64,000 bases of DNA from Arthrobacter saudimassiliensis (GCA_900016675.1 LN483070.1:558001-622000); one strand, 5' to 3'. Counted from the first letter of the stretch, positions 27,234 to 37,814 are shown. The notes: a model not told the origin generated them from the letters alone. Made by a program: numbers and translations.

Positions 27234-28919
27234 GTGGCGCATCTCGACGTATCCGGTATCGACTACTTCCTCTCCGACGGCAGGCAGCTGCTGAACGGGG
27301 TCTCCTTCAAAGTGGGGGAGGGGCACAAGACCGCCCTGATCGGGCCCAACGGCACCGGCAAGACCACGCTGCTGCGGATCATCTGCGAAGACATCGCCCC
27401 CGACGCCGGCGTGGTGTCCCGCTCGGGCTCCCTGGGCGTGATGCGCCAGTTCGTCGGCCAGGTGCGGGACGAGAGCACGGTCCGCGACCTGCTGGTCAGC
27501 ACCGCCACTCCGGCGCTCGCCGCCGCGGCGAAGGAGCTCGACGCCGCCGAGACCGCCATGCTGGAGGACGCCGACAGCGAGGCGGTGCAGATGCGCTACG
27601 CCACGGCGATCTCGGACTGGGGCGACGCCGGCGGCTACGAGCAGGAAACGGTCTGGGACGAAGTGACGATGGCCGCCATGGGCCTGCCGTACGACCGGGC
27701 CCAGCACCGGCCGGCCGCCAGCCTCTCCGGCGGCGAGCAGAAGCGGCTCGTCCTGGAGGCGCTGTTCGCCGGCCCGCACGAGCTGCTGCTGCTGGATGAG
27801 CCGGACAACTACCTCGACGTGCCGGGCAAGCGCTGGCTGGAGGCCAAGCTGGCCGCCTCGCCCAAGTCGGTGCTGTTCGTCAGCCACGACCGGGAGCTGC
27901 TGGACAACGCCGCCACCCGCATCGTCACCCTGGAGCCGGGCATCAACGGCGCCTCCGCCTGGATCCACGGCGGCGGGTTCGGCAGCTACGTGCAGGCCCG
28001 GGCGGACCGCAACGCCCGCTTCGAAGAGCTGCGGCGGCGCTGGGACGAGGAGCACATCAAGCTCAAGGAACTCGTCAACATGTACAAGAACAAGGCCGCG
28101 TTCCGCTCCGACATGGCCAACCGCTACCAGGCTGCCCAGACCCGCCTCGCCAAGTTCCTGGAGGCCGGCCCGCCGGAGGCCCTGCCGATCGAGCAGAACG
28201 TGTCCATGCGGCTGCGCGGCGGCCGCACCGGCAAACGCGCCGTCGTCGCCGAGAAGCTGGAGCTCACCGGGCTGATGAAGCCGTTCAGCACCGAGATCTG
28301 GTTCGGGGACCGGGTGGGCGTGCTCGGCTCCAACGGCTCCGGCAAGTCCCACTTCCTGCGCCTGCTCGCTGCCGGCGGCACCGACCCGGACAAGGAACAC
28401 GAACCGGTCTCCGAGGTCACCATCGCCCCGGTGGAACATACCGGCTCGGCCAAGCTCGGGGCACGGATCCGGCCCGGGTTCTTCGCCCAGACCCATGTCC
28501 GTCCCGACCTGCTGGGGCGCACCCTGGTGGAGATCCTGCACCGCGGCGACGACCACCGTTCCGGGCTGGGCCGCGAGGCGGCCGCCGCCGTCCTGGACCG
28601 CTACGGGCTGGCGGCCCAGGCGGAGCAGAAGTATGACTCGCTTTCCGGCGGCCAGCAGGCCCGGATGCAGATCCTGCTGCTGGAACTCTCCGGCGCCACC
28701 CTGCTGCTGCTGGACGAGCCGACCGACAACCTGGACCTGCACTCCGCCGAGGCGCTGGAAAAGGCGATCGACGGCTTCGAGGGCACCGTGCTGGCGGTCA
28801 CCCACGACCGCTGGTTTGCCCGGAGCTTCGACCGCTTCCTCGTCTTCGGTTCCGACGGCCGGGTCTACGAGAGCACCGACCCGGTATGGGATGAGTCACG
28901 GGTGGACCGGATCCGTTGA
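27234..28919 (+). CDS. ABC-F family ATPase
   Basis: Two ATP-binding cassettes and no membrane segment. First Walker A GPNGTGKTT (Lys43), signature SLSGGEQKRL, Walker B LLLLDEPDNYLD. Second Walker A GSNGSGKSH near 364, where the final Thr/Ser is His; signature SLSGGQQARM. The linker between cassettes (about 250-310, rich in Arg/Lys) is the ribosome-contact region of ABC-F proteins. GTG start at 27234 with GGATGGAGG. Either a translation factor or ribosome-protection protein. It is followed after 22 bp by an MFS exporter. Confidence 0.86.
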   Translation: MAHLDVSGIDYFLSDGRQLLNGVSFKVGEGHKTALIGPNGTGKTTLLRIICEDIAPDAGVVSRSGSLGVMRQFVGQVRDESTVRDLLVSTATPALAAAAKELDAAETAMLEDADSEAVQMRYATAISDWGDAGGYEQETVWDEVTMAAMGLPYDRAQHRPAASLSGGEQKRLVLEALFAGPHELLLLDEPDNYLDVPGKRWLEAKLAASPKSVLFVSHDRELLDNAATRIVTLEPGINGASAWIHGGGFGSYVQARADRNARFEELRRRWDEEHIKLKELVNMYKNKAAFRSDMANRYQAAQTRLAKFLEAGPPEALPIEQNVSMRLRGGRTGKRAVVAEKLELTGLMKPFSTEIWFGDRVGVLGSNGSGKSHFLRLLAAGGTDPDKEHEPVSEVTIAPVEHTGSAKLGARIRPGFFAQTHVRPDLLGRTLVEILHRGDDHRSGLGREAAAAVLDRYGLAAQAEQKYDSLSGGQQARMQILLLELSGATLLLLDEPTDNLDLHSAEALEKAIDGFEGTVLAVTHDRWFARSFDRFLVFGSDGRVYESTDPVWDESRVDRIR

Positions 28920-28941
28920 CCGCCGGGGGGAGAATGGCACC

Positions 28942-30177
28942 GTGACCCGTACATCCGAATCCGCTGTCCATACCGCCGCCGCGGTGAACCGGTCGATGTT
29001 CGCCGTCTTCGCCGTGTTCGCCCTGAACGGCATCGTCTTCGCCAGCTGGGCCGCCCGCATCCCGGCCGCCGCCGAGGCGCTGGGCATCGGCGCCGGCGGC
29101 ACCGGCGTGCTGCTGCTGTTCTCCGCCATCGGCTCCGTCATCGCCCTCCCGCTGGGCGGAGCGGTCGCCGCGCGCATCACCAACGCCGGCGCCGTGCGTG
29201 CCGGCGGGCTCACGACGTCGGCCGCCTCCCTGCTGATCGCCTACGGCCTCTCCGCCGGCTCGATGCCGCTGACCGCCGCCGGGCTGCTGGTCTTCGGCGC
29301 CGGCATCGCGCTGTGGGACGTGGCCATGAACCTGGAGGGCGCCGACGTCGAGCGCCGGCTCGGCCGGACCATGATGCCCCGCTTCCATGCCGCCTTCAGC
29401 GGCGGCTCCTTTGTCGGCGCCCTCATCGGCGCCGGGCTGGCGGCGCTGGGGATCTCCCTGCCGCTGCACCTGCTGGGCGTGCTCACCGTCGTCGCGGTCA
29501 CCGTCCTGCTGCTGCCGCGCAGCTTCCTGCCGGCCCGTCCGGTCCGGTCCCGGGCCGCCTCCGGCGGCGCACCCGCCGACGCCGGCCGGGACCGCCGCCG
29601 CGGCGGCGCCTGGACCGAGGGCCGGACGCTGCTGATCGGTGTGGTGGTCCTCGGAGCGGCACTGACCGAGGGCGCGGCCAACGACTGGGTGGCGAAGGCC
29701 ACCGTGGACGGACTCGGCACCACCGAGACCGCCGGCGCCCTGATGTTCGCCGTCTTCGTGGCCTCCATGACCGCCACCCGCTGGGTGGGGTCCACCCTGA
29801 TCGACCGGTTCGGCCGGGTCCGCACGCTGCGCTGGTGCATGGGCGCCTCGCTGGCCGGGCTGCTGGTCTTCGTGTTCGCGCCCAACGTGTGGCTGGCCGG
29901 TGCCGGAGCGGTGCTCTGGGGCATCGGCGCGGCGCTCGGGTTCCCCACCGGCATGTCCGCGGCGGGGGAGGATCCGCAGCACGCCGCCGCCCGGGTGTCG
30001 GTGGTGTCGACGCTCGGCTACATGGCCTTCTTCGTCGGCCCGCCGGTGCTGGGCTTCTTCGGCGAGCTGTGGGGCATCCGCACCGCGCTGCTGCTGGTGG
30101 CCGGTGCCATGCTGGTCTCCATCCTGGCCGCACCCGCGGCCAGGGAGCAGCGCGGAACGGCGTCCACGCCCGAATAA
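28942..30177 (+). CDS. MFS transporter
   Basis: About 411 residues with twelve hydrophobic segments and a central cytoplasmic loop (RSRAASGGAPADAGRDRRRGG). GTG start at 28942 after GGGGGGAG. The protein begins NRSMFAVFAVFALNGIVFASWAARIPAAAEALG, as in the fucose-permease-like/YbjJ type MFS. Substrate not readable. Possibly co-transcribed with the ABC-F gene. Confidence 0.87.
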   Translation: MTRTSESAVHTAAAVNRSMFAVFAVFALNGIVFASWAARIPAAAEALGIGAGGTGVLLLFSAIGSVIALPLGGAVAARITNAGAVRAGGLTTSAASLLIAYGLSAGSMPLTAAGLLVFGAGIALWDVAMNLEGADVERRLGRTMMPRFHAAFSGGSFVGALIGAGLAALGISLPLHLLGVLTVVAVTVLLLPRSFLPARPVRSRAASGGAPADAGRDRRRGGAWTEGRTLLIGVVVLGAALTEGAANDWVAKATVDGLGTTETAGALMFAVFVASMTATRWVGSTLIDRFGRVRTLRWCMGASLAGLLVFVFAPNVWLAGAGAVLWGIGAALGFPTGMSAAGEDPQHAAARVSVVSTLGYMAFFVGPPVLGFFGELWGIRTALLLVAGAMLVSILAAPAAREQRGTASTPE

Positions 30178-30293
30178 CGGTCACCGGCTGAACCCGCCCC
30201 GGGACGCTCCGGCAACCCCGCGAACACCGCCGCGGACCGAACCTGTCCTCAAAGCCGGCGCGGGAAGGACCGGCCCGGGCCTACCCTGCTGCG

Positions 30294-31328
30294 ATGAGTG
30301 CTTCCCCCACCACCTCCGCGCTGATCCAGGCGCAGCAGCTGCGCAAAACGTATAAGTCCAAGTCCGGGCCCGTGCACGCCCTGGCCGGCCTGGACATCGC
30401 CGTGCCCGAACGCACCGTGACGGCGCTGCTCGGGCCCAACGGCGCCGGCAAGACCACCGCCGTGAAGGTGCTGACCACCCTGATCACCGCCGACTCCGGC
30501 ACTGCCACAATCGACGGGATCGACGTGGCCGCGGACCCCCGGGCGGTGCGCCGGGTCATCGGTGTCTCGGGCCAGTACGCGGCGGTCGACGAGAACCTCA
30601 CCGGCCTGGAGAACCTGGCCATGGTCGGCCGGCTGTACCACCTGGGCACCCGCCGGGCCCGGGCCCGGGCCGCGGAGCTGATCGACGTGTTCGACCTGTC
30701 CGACGCCGGCTCCCGCCCGGTCAAGGGCTACTCCGGCGGCATGCGGCGCCGGTTGGACCTGGCCGGCGCCCTGGTGAACGAGCCGCGGGTATTGTTCCTG
30801 GACGAACCGACCACCGGACTGGATCCGCGCAGCCGGCTGGCGCTGTGGGACGTGATCAAGGACCTGGTCTCCGCCGGCACCACCCTGCTGCTGACCACCC
30901 AGTACCTGGAGGAGGCGGACCAGCTCGCCGACAGCATCGCCGTCATCGACGGCGGCACCGTCATCGCCTCCGGCACCTCCGATGAGCTGAAGGCGGACAT
31001 CGGCGGGCACCGCGTGGCCGTCACCCTGGTCGCCGGGGCCGACGGCGGCACCGCCCGGGCCGTCCTGGCCCGGCACGGCACCGGCGAACCGCGGGCCGGA
31101 GGTGACGGCCGCACCTGGGAGGTCGCCGTCGTCGACGGACCCGCCGCCCTGCAGCGGGTCCTGGCCGACCTGGCGGAGGCCGGAATCGAACTGCACGACG
31201 CCGGCATCCGCCGGCCCACCCTGGACGACGTCTTCCTGCAGCTGACCGGCCGGCCGGCGGAGGCGGACGAGGCGGAGGAAGAGGCCGGCAGCGGAGCCGG
31301 CAGCGCGGAAAAGGAGGCAGTGCGATGA
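30294..31328 (+). CDS. ABC exporter ATP-binding protein, DrrA-like
   Basis: A 344-residue ATPase. Walker A GPNGAGKTT (Lys53), Q-loop ISVSGQ-type region (VIGVSGQYAAVDENLTG), signature YSGGMRRRLDLA, Walker B VLFLDEPTTGLDPRS, and the C-terminal DrrA-type regulatory extension (IRRPTLDDVFLQLTGR). This family powers ABC-2 drug exporters such as daunorubicin efflux. The stop overlaps the permease start by four bases (ATGA). Confidence 0.93.
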   Translation: MSASPTTSALIQAQQLRKTYKSKSGPVHALAGLDIAVPERTVTALLGPNGAGKTTAVKVLTTLITADSGTATIDGIDVAADPRAVRRVIGVSGQYAAVDENLTGLENLAMVGRLYHLGTRRARARAAELIDVFDLSDAGSRPVKGYSGGMRRRLDLAGALVNEPRVLFLDEPTTGLDPRSRLALWDVIKDLVSAGTTLLLTTQYLEEADQLADSIAVIDGGTVIASGTSDELKADIGGHRVAVTLVAGADGGTARAVLARHGTGEPRAGGDGRTWEVAVVDGPAALQRVLADLAEAGIELHDAGIRRPTLDDVFLQLTGRPAEADEAEEEAGSGAGSAEKEAVR

Positions 31329-32176
31329 GCATCGCCACAGCCCGGCCCCCCGCGGTACGGGCCGACGCTCCGGCGCCCGGCGCCGTGGGGCGCTGGTTCG
31401 CCGACGGGTGGACCGTCACCGCCCGGAACCTGATCAAGGTCAAGCGGTCCCCGGACATGATCATCTTCGCCGTGCTGCAGCCGATCATGTTCGTGCTGCT
31501 GTTCAGCCAGGTCTACGGCGGGTCCATCGCCGTCGCGGGCACCGACTACACCCAGTACCTGATGGCCGGGATCTTCGCCCAGACCGTGGTGTTCGGCTCC
31601 ACCTTCTCCGGCGCGGCCATGGCGCAGGACCTGAAGGAAGGCATCATCGACCGGTTCCGGACGCTGCCGATGAGCAGCTCGGCGGTGCTGATCGGACGGA
31701 CCAACGCCGACCTGGCGCTGAACGGGATCTCCATGCTGATCATGATGGGCACCGGCCTGCTGGTCGGCTGGCGGGTGAACACCGATCCGGCGCGGTTCCT
31801 CGCCGCCATCGGCCTGCTGCTGCTGTTCTCCTACGCCTTCAGCTGGGTGATGGCGCTGCTGGGCATGATGGTCCGCACCCCCGAGACGATCAACAACGCC
31901 TCCTTCATGATCCTGTTCCCGCTGACCTTCATCTCCAACGCGTTCGTGCAGAGCTCGAACCTGCCGGAGCCGCTGCGGATCTTCGCCGATTGGAACCCGG
32001 TCTCGGCCCTGGTGCAGGCGGCCCGCGAACTGTTCGGGAACCTGGGCACCGCCCCCGTGCCGGACACCTGGCCGATGCAGCACGCGATTCCCACGGTGCT
32101 GATCGGCTCTGCGGCCATGCTGCTGGTCTTCGTGCCGCTGGCGGTGCGCCGGTTTGCCCGCAGCAGCTCCCGCTGA
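31325..32176 (+). CDS. ABC-2 type permease, DrrB-like
   Basis: 283 residues with six hydrophobic segments and the ABC-2 motif VKRSPDMIIFAVLQPIMFVLLF near the N-terminus. SNAFVQSSNLPEPLRIFADWNPVSALVQAARELFG is the conserved DrrB C-terminal region. It forms a drug or lipid exporter with the preceding ATPase. Substrate unknown. Confidence 0.92.
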   Translation: MSIATARPPAVRADAPAPGAVGRWFADGWTVTARNLIKVKRSPDMIIFAVLQPIMFVLLFSQVYGGSIAVAGTDYTQYLMAGIFAQTVVFGSTFSGAAMAQDLKEGIIDRFRTLPMSSSAVLIGRTNADLALNGISMLIMMGTGLLVGWRVNTDPARFLAAIGLLLLFSYAFSWVMALLGMMVRTPETINNASFMILFPLTFISNAFVQSSNLPEPLRIFADWNPVSALVQAARELFGNLGTAPVPDTWPMQHAIPTVLIGSAAMLLVFVPLAVRRFARSSSR

Positions 32177-32383
32177 GCCGCCGTCATCCTTAAGGTGGAG
32201 CGTGCCCGGGCGAACATCATTCGTCCGGCCAATGTGCCGCCGTCGGGAAATGCCTAGTGTGGAATACGCAGGAAGACGTGCGAGGGGCTCCGCTGGGGCC
32301 CGCATCTCATCGGACGGCAGCGGAGCGAGCTGCTGCGCGCGGGCTCCTGCGCCGAACTGTCCGCTCCAACCAGAGGACGAACC

Positions 32384-33334
32384 ATGATTGAGGCACAGGG
32401 CCTCGCCAAGCGCTACGGCGCCAAAACCGCCGTCGACGGCATCACCTTCACGGTCCAGCCGGGCAGGGTCACCGGTTTCCTGGGCCCGAACGGCGCCGGC
32501 AAGTCCACCACCATGCGCATGATCGTCGGCCTGGACCGCCCCAGCGCGGGCACCGTGACGGTCAACGGGCGCCCCTACGCCCGGCACAAGGCCCCCCTGC
32601 ACGAGGTCGGCGCGCTGCTGGACGCCAAGGCCGTACACACCTCCCGTTCCGCGTACAACCACCTGCGCGCCCTGGCCGCCACCCACGGCATTCCCAACAA
32701 GCGCATCGACGAGGTCATCGAGCTCACCGGCCTCGGACCGGTGGCGAAGAAGCGCGTGGGCGGCTTCTCGCTGGGCATGGGCCAGCGGCTCGGCATCGCC
32801 GTCGCCATGCTGGGGAACCCGCAGACGCTCATCTTCGACGAGCCGGTCAACGGGCTGGACCCGGAGGGCGTGCAGTGGGTGCGCAACCTCGCCCGCGGCC
32901 TGGCCGCGGAGGGCCGCACCGTGTTCCTCTCCTCGCACCTGATGAGCGAAATGGCCGTCACCGCCGATCACCTGATCGTGATCGGCCGCGGCCGGATCAT
33001 CGCCGACGCGCCGATCCAGGAGATCATCGCCGGGCAGGACCAGGAGCGCACCCTGGTGCGGACCGACGACGCCGAGGCGCTGGTCACCGCCATCGGTTCC
33101 GCGGGCGTCGAGGTCCGCCGCCTCGAGGCTGACCGCCTGGAGGTCCTGGGCCTGGCGCCGCGCAGCATCGCGGAGGCCGCCCTGTCCCGCGGCATCCTCA
33201 TCACCGAGCTCACCCCGCAGCAGCTCTCCCTCGAAGAGGCGTACATGGAGCTGACCCGCGGCGAGGTCGAATACCAGTCGCAGCAGATGAACCAGCCGGC
33301 TTCCGCTCCGGCCCAGGAAGGACAGCCCGCATGA
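32384..33334 (+). CDS. ABC transporter ATP-binding protein
   Basis: 316 residues; Walker A GPNGAGKST (Lys40), Walker B LIFDEPVNGLDPEG. The signature is FSLGMGQRLGIA, the variant seen in BcrA/bacitracin-type exporters. Overlaps the permease gene by four bases, and a histidine kinase and response regulator follow, giving a drug-sensing exporter module. Confidence 0.93.
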   Translation: MIEAQGLAKRYGAKTAVDGITFTVQPGRVTGFLGPNGAGKSTTMRMIVGLDRPSAGTVTVNGRPYARHKAPLHEVGALLDAKAVHTSRSAYNHLRALAATHGIPNKRIDEVIELTGLGPVAKKRVGGFSLGMGQRLGIAVAMLGNPQTLIFDEPVNGLDPEGVQWVRNLARGLAAEGRTVFLSSHLMSEMAVTADHLIVIGRGRIIADAPIQEIIAGQDQERTLVRTDDAEALVTAIGSAGVEVRRLEADRLEVLGLAPRSIAEAALSRGILITELTPQQLSLEEAYMELTRGEVEYQSQQMNQPASAPAQEGQPA

Positions 33335-34194
33335 GCACCGCCACAGCCCCCGCTTTCCGGCCGGCCCGCGCTGCCGGAAACGAACGCGTGACCTTCCCGC
33401 GGGTCCTGCGCTCGGAATGGATCAAGGTCACCACGCTCCGCTCCACCGTCATCCTGCTCTCCATCACCGTGGTGGTGATGATCGGGCTCGCCGCCCTCTA
33501 CGCGTGGTCCACCGCCGTCGCCGCCGATTTCCAGGACCAGGCCGGTGCCATGGGTCCGCAGGGCATCGGCACCGACTTCCAGCAGATGGCCTACGACGCC
33601 CCGTCCTCCGGGGTGGTCTTCGGGCAGCTGCTCATTGCCTCCCTGGCCGTGGTGCTGATCGCCTCGGAGTACACCACCGGGATGATCCGCTCCACCATGG
33701 TCGCCGTGCCCACCCGCATCCCGGCCCTGCTGGCCAAGACCCTGGTCACCGCCGTCGTCGCCTTCGTGGTCGGCGTCGCCGCCGCCTTCGCCAGCTACTT
33801 CGTCGCCCAGCCGCTGCTGGCGCCGGAGAACCTGGAGTTCGGCCTGGACGCTCCCGGCGTGCTGGCCAGCATCATCAACACCGGCACGTTCCTGGCGCTG
33901 GTCGCGGTCATGGGCGTGGCCATCGGCGCGCTGCTGCGCAGCACCGCCGGCGGCGTGGTGACCATCATCGGCCTGCTGTTCGTGCTGGGGATCATCGTCT
34001 CGCTCTTCTCCGGCCTGGCCGACTGGATTCCCGACGCCGCCCGCTTCCTGCCCGACTCCGCCGGCGCCCGGCTGGTCTCCACGCAGACCGGTGAGGGGCA
34101 GCTGACCCAGCTGCAGGGCGGCCTGGTGATGGCCGCCTGGGCCGCGGGCCTGCTGGCCGCCGCCGCCCTCGTCGTGAAGAAGCGCGACGTCTAA
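33331..34194 (+). CDS. ABC transporter permease
   Basis: 287 residues with six hydrophobic segments; starts with a soluble tail then FPRVLRSEWIKVTTLRSTVILL, the hallmark of ABC-2 permeases working with BcrA-type ATPases. Ten bases separate it from the kinase gene. Probably exports or senses a wall-active compound. Confidence 0.92.
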   Translation: MSTATAPAFRPARAAGNERVTFPRVLRSEWIKVTTLRSTVILLSITVVVMIGLAALYAWSTAVAADFQDQAGAMGPQGIGTDFQQMAYDAPSSGVVFGQLLIASLAVVLIASEYTTGMIRSTMVAVPTRIPALLAKTLVTAVVAFVVGVAAAFASYFVAQPLLAPENLEFGLDAPGVLASIINTGTFLALVAVMGVAIGALLRSTAGGVVTIIGLLFVLGIIVSLFSGLADWIPDAARFLPDSAGARLVSTQTGEGQLTQLQGGLVMAAWAAGLLAAAALVVKKRDV

Positions 34195-34204
34195 GGACCC
34201 CGCC

Positions 34205-35683
34205 ATGAGCGGAACAAGCCCGGTGGAAGGGGCGGCGGAACGAACGGCCGCCGCCCCTTCCACCGAATCCGTCCCACCGGTCGAGGTTCCGGGCGAGATC
34301 AGTTTCCGGCGTCGCGGGCCGGTGCGCCGCTACCTGCACCGCCACCCGCGCGTCACCGATGCACTGGTCGGGCTGTTGTATCTGCTGGGCGTTTTCCCTG
34401 ATGTGCTGGCCGCTCCGCGCGAGACGGCGGACCTGAACGCCGGCGTGATGATCCCGGCCTTCCTGGCCGGAGGGGTGCTGCTCGTCCTGCTGCGCCGCAG
34501 CCGGCCGATCCTCGTCACGGCGCTGCTGGCCCTCGGCGACCCGCTGCTGCTGCTCTACAGCGGGGGCCTGTTCAGCCTCGGCTTCGGCGTCCTGCTCGGC
34601 CTGTACTCCGTGGCCGTCAGGCACAGGCCCGCGGTGACCTTCACGGTGCTCGTCCTGGCCGCGGTCCCCACCGCGACCGCGCTTCTCATGCTGGGCGACA
34701 CGCTGGCCGAGGGAAACCCCACGGTCATCTGGATCCTGGTGGCCATGCTGCTGATGATGTACGTCATCGCCGCGGGGGTCGGCATCACCGTGCGCCGCAA
34801 CCGCCTGCATGACGAGGAGGTCAGGGCCTGGGCCAACCGCAACGCGCAGCTGGCCTCCGTCACCGAACGCAACCGCATCGCCCGCGAAATGCACGACATC
34901 GTGGCCCATTCGCTGACCGTCATGATCGCCCTGTCCGACGGCGCCGCCGTCGTGCTGCGCCGGGATCCGGCACGCGCCGGCGAAGTGCTGGCCGAGCTCT
35001 CCGGCACCGGACGGTCCGCCCTGGCGGATATGCGCCGGGTGCTCGGCGTGCTCCGCGAGGACGCCGCCGGTCAGGGCGCGGGCACCGACCAACCGGCCGC
35101 GCCTGCCCCGCGCAACCCGCTGCTGCCCGGCTCCCTCGAATCACTGGTCGACGGGTTCAGCTCCGCCGGCCTGCCGGCAACGCTGACCCGCAGCGGCCCG
35201 CCGCTTCCCGAGGACCCGGCGTTCCTGCTCACCGTGCACCGGATCGTGCAGGAATCGCTGACCAACGCCCTGCGGTACGCCCACGGCGCGTCCCGGGTGC
35301 AGGTGCGGATCGACCGCACCGCCGACACTGTCCGGGTCAGCGTGTCCGACGACGGGACCGGCCCGGTGCTCCACGCGGCTCCGGACGGCGACGCGGCGGC
35401 GCGCCAGGGGGACGGCGGTGCTGCGCCGGGCAGCCGGCCCGGCAGCGGGCAGGGGCTGCACGGCATGCGCGAACGCGCAGCCATCTACGGGGGCACGGTC
35501 ACCGCCGGTCCGCTGCCCGGCGGCGGCTGGCGGACGACGGCGGTGCTCACCGTTCCTGGGACCCCGGCGCATGCGCTGCCGCGGACTGTCCGGGAACCCA
35601 TGCCCGCGCAGGGCAGCGCAGATCCATCGCACGACGACGGCGACGCCGGCAGCGGCCGGCAGGGGGAGGACCCGCATGAATGA
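34205..35683 (+). CDS. Sensor histidine kinase (NarL/DesK type)
   Basis: 492 residues. After a soluble N-terminal 50 residues come about five membrane helices with very short external loops, so the sensor is intramembrane. The HisKA_3 phosphoacceptor is in [11 protein letters not shown] (His230). The HATPase domain shows [15 protein letters not shown] and [14 protein letters not shown]. Intramembrane sensors of this design usually watch cell-envelope stress. The gene overlaps its response regulator by eight bases. Confidence 0.93.
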   Translation: MSGTSPVEGAAERTAAAPSTESVPPVEVPGEISFRRRGPVRRYLHRHPRVTDALVGLLYLLGVFPDVLAAPRETADLNAGVMIPAFLAGGVLLVLLRRSRPILVTALLALGDPLLLLYSGGLFSLGFGVLLGLYSVAVRHRPAVTFTVLVLAAVPTATALLMLGDTLAEGNPTVIWILVAMLLMMYVIAAGVGITVRRNRLHDEEVRAWANRNAQLASVTERNRIAREMHDIVAHSLTVMIALSDGAAVVLRRDPARAGEVLAELSGTGRSALADMRRVLGVLREDAAGQGAGTDQPAAPAPRNPLLPGSLESLVDGFSSAGLPATLTRSGPPLPEDPAFLLTVHRIVQESLTNALRYAHGASRVQVRIDRTADTVRVSVSDDGTGPVLHAAPDGDAAARQGDGGAAPGSRPGSGQGLHGMRERAAIYGGTVTAGPLPGGGWRTTAVLTVPGTPAHALPRTVREPMPAQGSADPSHDDGDAGSGRQGEDPHE

Positions 35684-36344
35684 CACACCCATCCGCGTGC
35701 TGCTGGTGGACGACCAGCCGCTGCTGCGCATGGGCTTCCGCCTGATCCTGGAGGGCGAGGAGGACCTGGCGGTCGTCGGCGAGGCCGGGGACGGAGCCGA
35801 AGCCGTCCGGCTCGCCGCCCAGCTGGCCCCCGACGTCGTGCTGATGGACATCAGGATGCCGGGGATGGACGGCATCGAAGCCACCGCGCGGCTCTGCGCT
35901 GCGGACGGGCCGCGGGTGATCCTGCTGACCACCTTCGACCTGGACGAGTACGTGTTCTCCGGGCTGCGCGCGGGTGCCTCCGCGTTCCTGCTCAAGGACG
36001 CCGCCCCGGCGGAGCTGGTGCAGGCACTGCGCGTGGTGAACGCCGGCGACGCCGTCGTCGCCCCGCGGGTCACCCGGCGGCTGCTGGAAAACCATCTGCT
36101 GGCGGCCCCGCCGGCCCGCCCGGACCCGGATCCGCGGCTGGCCGAACTCACGGCCCGTGAGCTGGAGGTGCTGGAAGCGGTGGCCGAGGGGCTGTCCAAC
36201 GGCGAGATCGCCGGCCGGTTCGTGGTCAGCGAGGCCACGGTGAAAACCCATGTGGGCCGGGTGCTGGCCAAACTGGGCCTGCGGGACCGGGTGCAGGCCG
36301 TCGTCTACGCCTACGAGTCGGGCCTCGTGGTTCCCGGCGGCTGA
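35676..36344 (+). CDS. LuxR/NarL-type response regulator
   Basis: 222 residues: receiver domain with acidic pair Asp12-Asp13 and phosphoacceptor Asp58 ([11 protein letters not shown]), then a LuxR helix-turn-helix ([22 protein letters not shown]). The ATG at 35676 lies inside the end of the kinase gene behind GGGGGAGGA, supporting coupled translation. Its likely target is the upstream ABC operon. Confidence 0.94.
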   Translation: MNDTPIRVLLVDDQPLLRMGFRLILEGEEDLAVVGEAGDGAEAVRLAAQLAPDVVLMDIRMPGMDGIEATARLCAADGPRVILLTTFDLDEYVFSGLRAGASAFLLKDAAPAELVQALRVVNAGDAVVAPRVTRRLLENHLLAAPPARPDPDPRLAELTARELEVLEAVAEGLSNGEIAGRFVVSEATVKTHVGRVLAKLGLRDRVQAVVYAYESGLVVPGG

Positions 36345-36389
36345 TCCCGGCGCCGTGCGCCCGGGCGCAGGCGGTGGTTGAATCGGAGC

Positions 36390-37673
36390 ATGTCTGATGC
36401 ACTCGAGCACGTCCACGACCTCGGCGCCTACGTCAGCGCCTCGCCCTCCAGCTTCCACGCCGTCCGGGAGGCGGTCCGCCGGCTCTCCGCCGCCGGCTTC
36501 ACCGAGCTGGACGAGCGGGCCGACTGGCCCGCCGCCCCGGGCCGCTACGTTGCCGTCCGGGACGGCGCGTTCATCGCCTGGATCGTTCCGGAGGACGCGG
36601 GCCCGCACACCGGATTCGCGGTGCTGGGCACCCACACCGACTCGCCGACCTTCAAGCTGAAGCCGCGTCCCACCACCGGCCGCTACGGCTGGCTGCAGGC
36701 CGGGGTGGAGGTCTACGGCGGGCCGCTGCTGAACTCCTGGCTGGACCGTGAACTGCAGCTGGCCGGCCGCCTGGTCACCCTCGACGGCGAGGAGCGGCTG
36801 GTGGAGACCGGCCCGCTGCTGCGTTTTCCGCAGCTGGCGATCCACCTGGACCGGGCCGTCAACGAGGGCCTGAAGCTGGACAAGCAGCAGCACATGAACC
36901 CCGTCTGGGGCCTCGGGGATCCCTCCACCGCGGACCTGCTTGAACTGCTCGCCGCGCGCGCCGGGCTCGACGTCGGGCAGCTGGGCGGCTACGACGTCGT
37001 CGCCGCCGACACCCAAGCGCCGCAGGTCTTCGGCGCCGACGGGGAGTTCTTCGCCTCCGGGCGCCTGGACAACCTGTCCTCGGTGCACGCCGGACTTACT
37101 GCGCTGATCGGCGCGGCGGAGGAGAAGCGCACCGGGGCCATTGCCGTGCTCGCGGCCTTCGACCATGAGGAGGTCGGCAGCGGCTCACGCTCCGGAGCCG
37201 CCGGGCCGTTCCTGGAGGATGTGCTGCAGCGCATCGGCGCCGGGTTGGGCGCGGGCGACGCCGACCGCCGTCGGGCCATGGCCGCCTCCTTCTGCCTGTC
37301 CGCCGACGCCGGGCACGCCGTGCACCCCAACTACGCCGAGCGGCACGACCCGGCGAACCACCCCAAGCTCAACGGAGGACCGCTGCTGAAGATCAACGCC
37401 AACCAGCGCTACACCACCGAGGCCTGGGGCACCGCCGTGTGGGCGCGGCTGTGCGCGGAGGCGGGGGTCGCCTATCAGGAGTTCGTCTCGCACAACCAGA
37501 TGCCGTGCGGCTCCACCATCGGCCCGCTGACCGCCACCCGGCTGGGCATCCGCACCGTCGACGTCGGCATCCCGCTGCTGTCGATGCACTCGGCCCGGGA
37601 GATGGCCGGCGTCGCCGACCCGCTGGCCCTCGCCAGGGTCAGCCGCAGCTTCTTCCTGGCCGAAGGGTTCTAG
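36390..37673 (+). CDS. apeB: M18 family aspartyl aminopeptidase
   Basis: Cobalt/zinc aminopeptidase removing N-terminal acidic residues. Metal-site motifs are HTDSPTFKLKP, GRLDNLSS and DHEEVGSGS; the C-terminal MHSAREMAG carries the last metal ligand. 427 residues, normal for the family. ATG at 36390 is chosen over a TTG four codons earlier. Cytoplasmic housekeeping peptidase. Confidence 0.93.
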   Translation: MSDALEHVHDLGAYVSASPSSFHAVREAVRRLSAAGFTELDERADWPAAPGRYVAVRDGAFIAWIVPEDAGPHTGFAVLGTHTDSPTFKLKPRPTTGRYGWLQAGVEVYGGPLLNSWLDRELQLAGRLVTLDGEERLVETGPLLRFPQLAIHLDRAVNEGLKLDKQQHMNPVWGLGDPSTADLLELLAARAGLDVGQLGGYDVVAADTQAPQVFGADGEFFASGRLDNLSSVHAGLTALIGAAEEKRTGAIAVLAAFDHEEVGSGSRSGAAGPFLEDVLQRIGAGLGAGDADRRRAMAASFCLSADAGHAVHPNYAERHDPANHPKLNGGPLLKINANQRYTTEAWGTAVWARLCAEAGVAYQEFVSHNQMPCGSTIGPLTATRLGIRTVDVGIPLLSMHSAREMAGVADPLALARVSRSFFLAEGF

Positions 37674-37814
37674 GAGCCCGGTTTTTCCACAGCAGGGAGG
37701 GCCGTCGGCGCGGAGCGGAAAAGTCGGATAGGATAGTGAAGTCTGTGCTGTGGGCCCTGCCCGCTGCCGCGCCGACCGGCATGAACCGCCGGACGGCCGA
37801 GACAACGCAATAGA

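Noticed and set aside
32177-32383. Short plus-strand frame (32154-32387) between the two ABC operons
   Set aside because: Begins inside the preceding permease gene, no ribosome site, Arg/Ser/Pro-rich. The 207-bp gap more likely holds the promoter of the second ABC operon.
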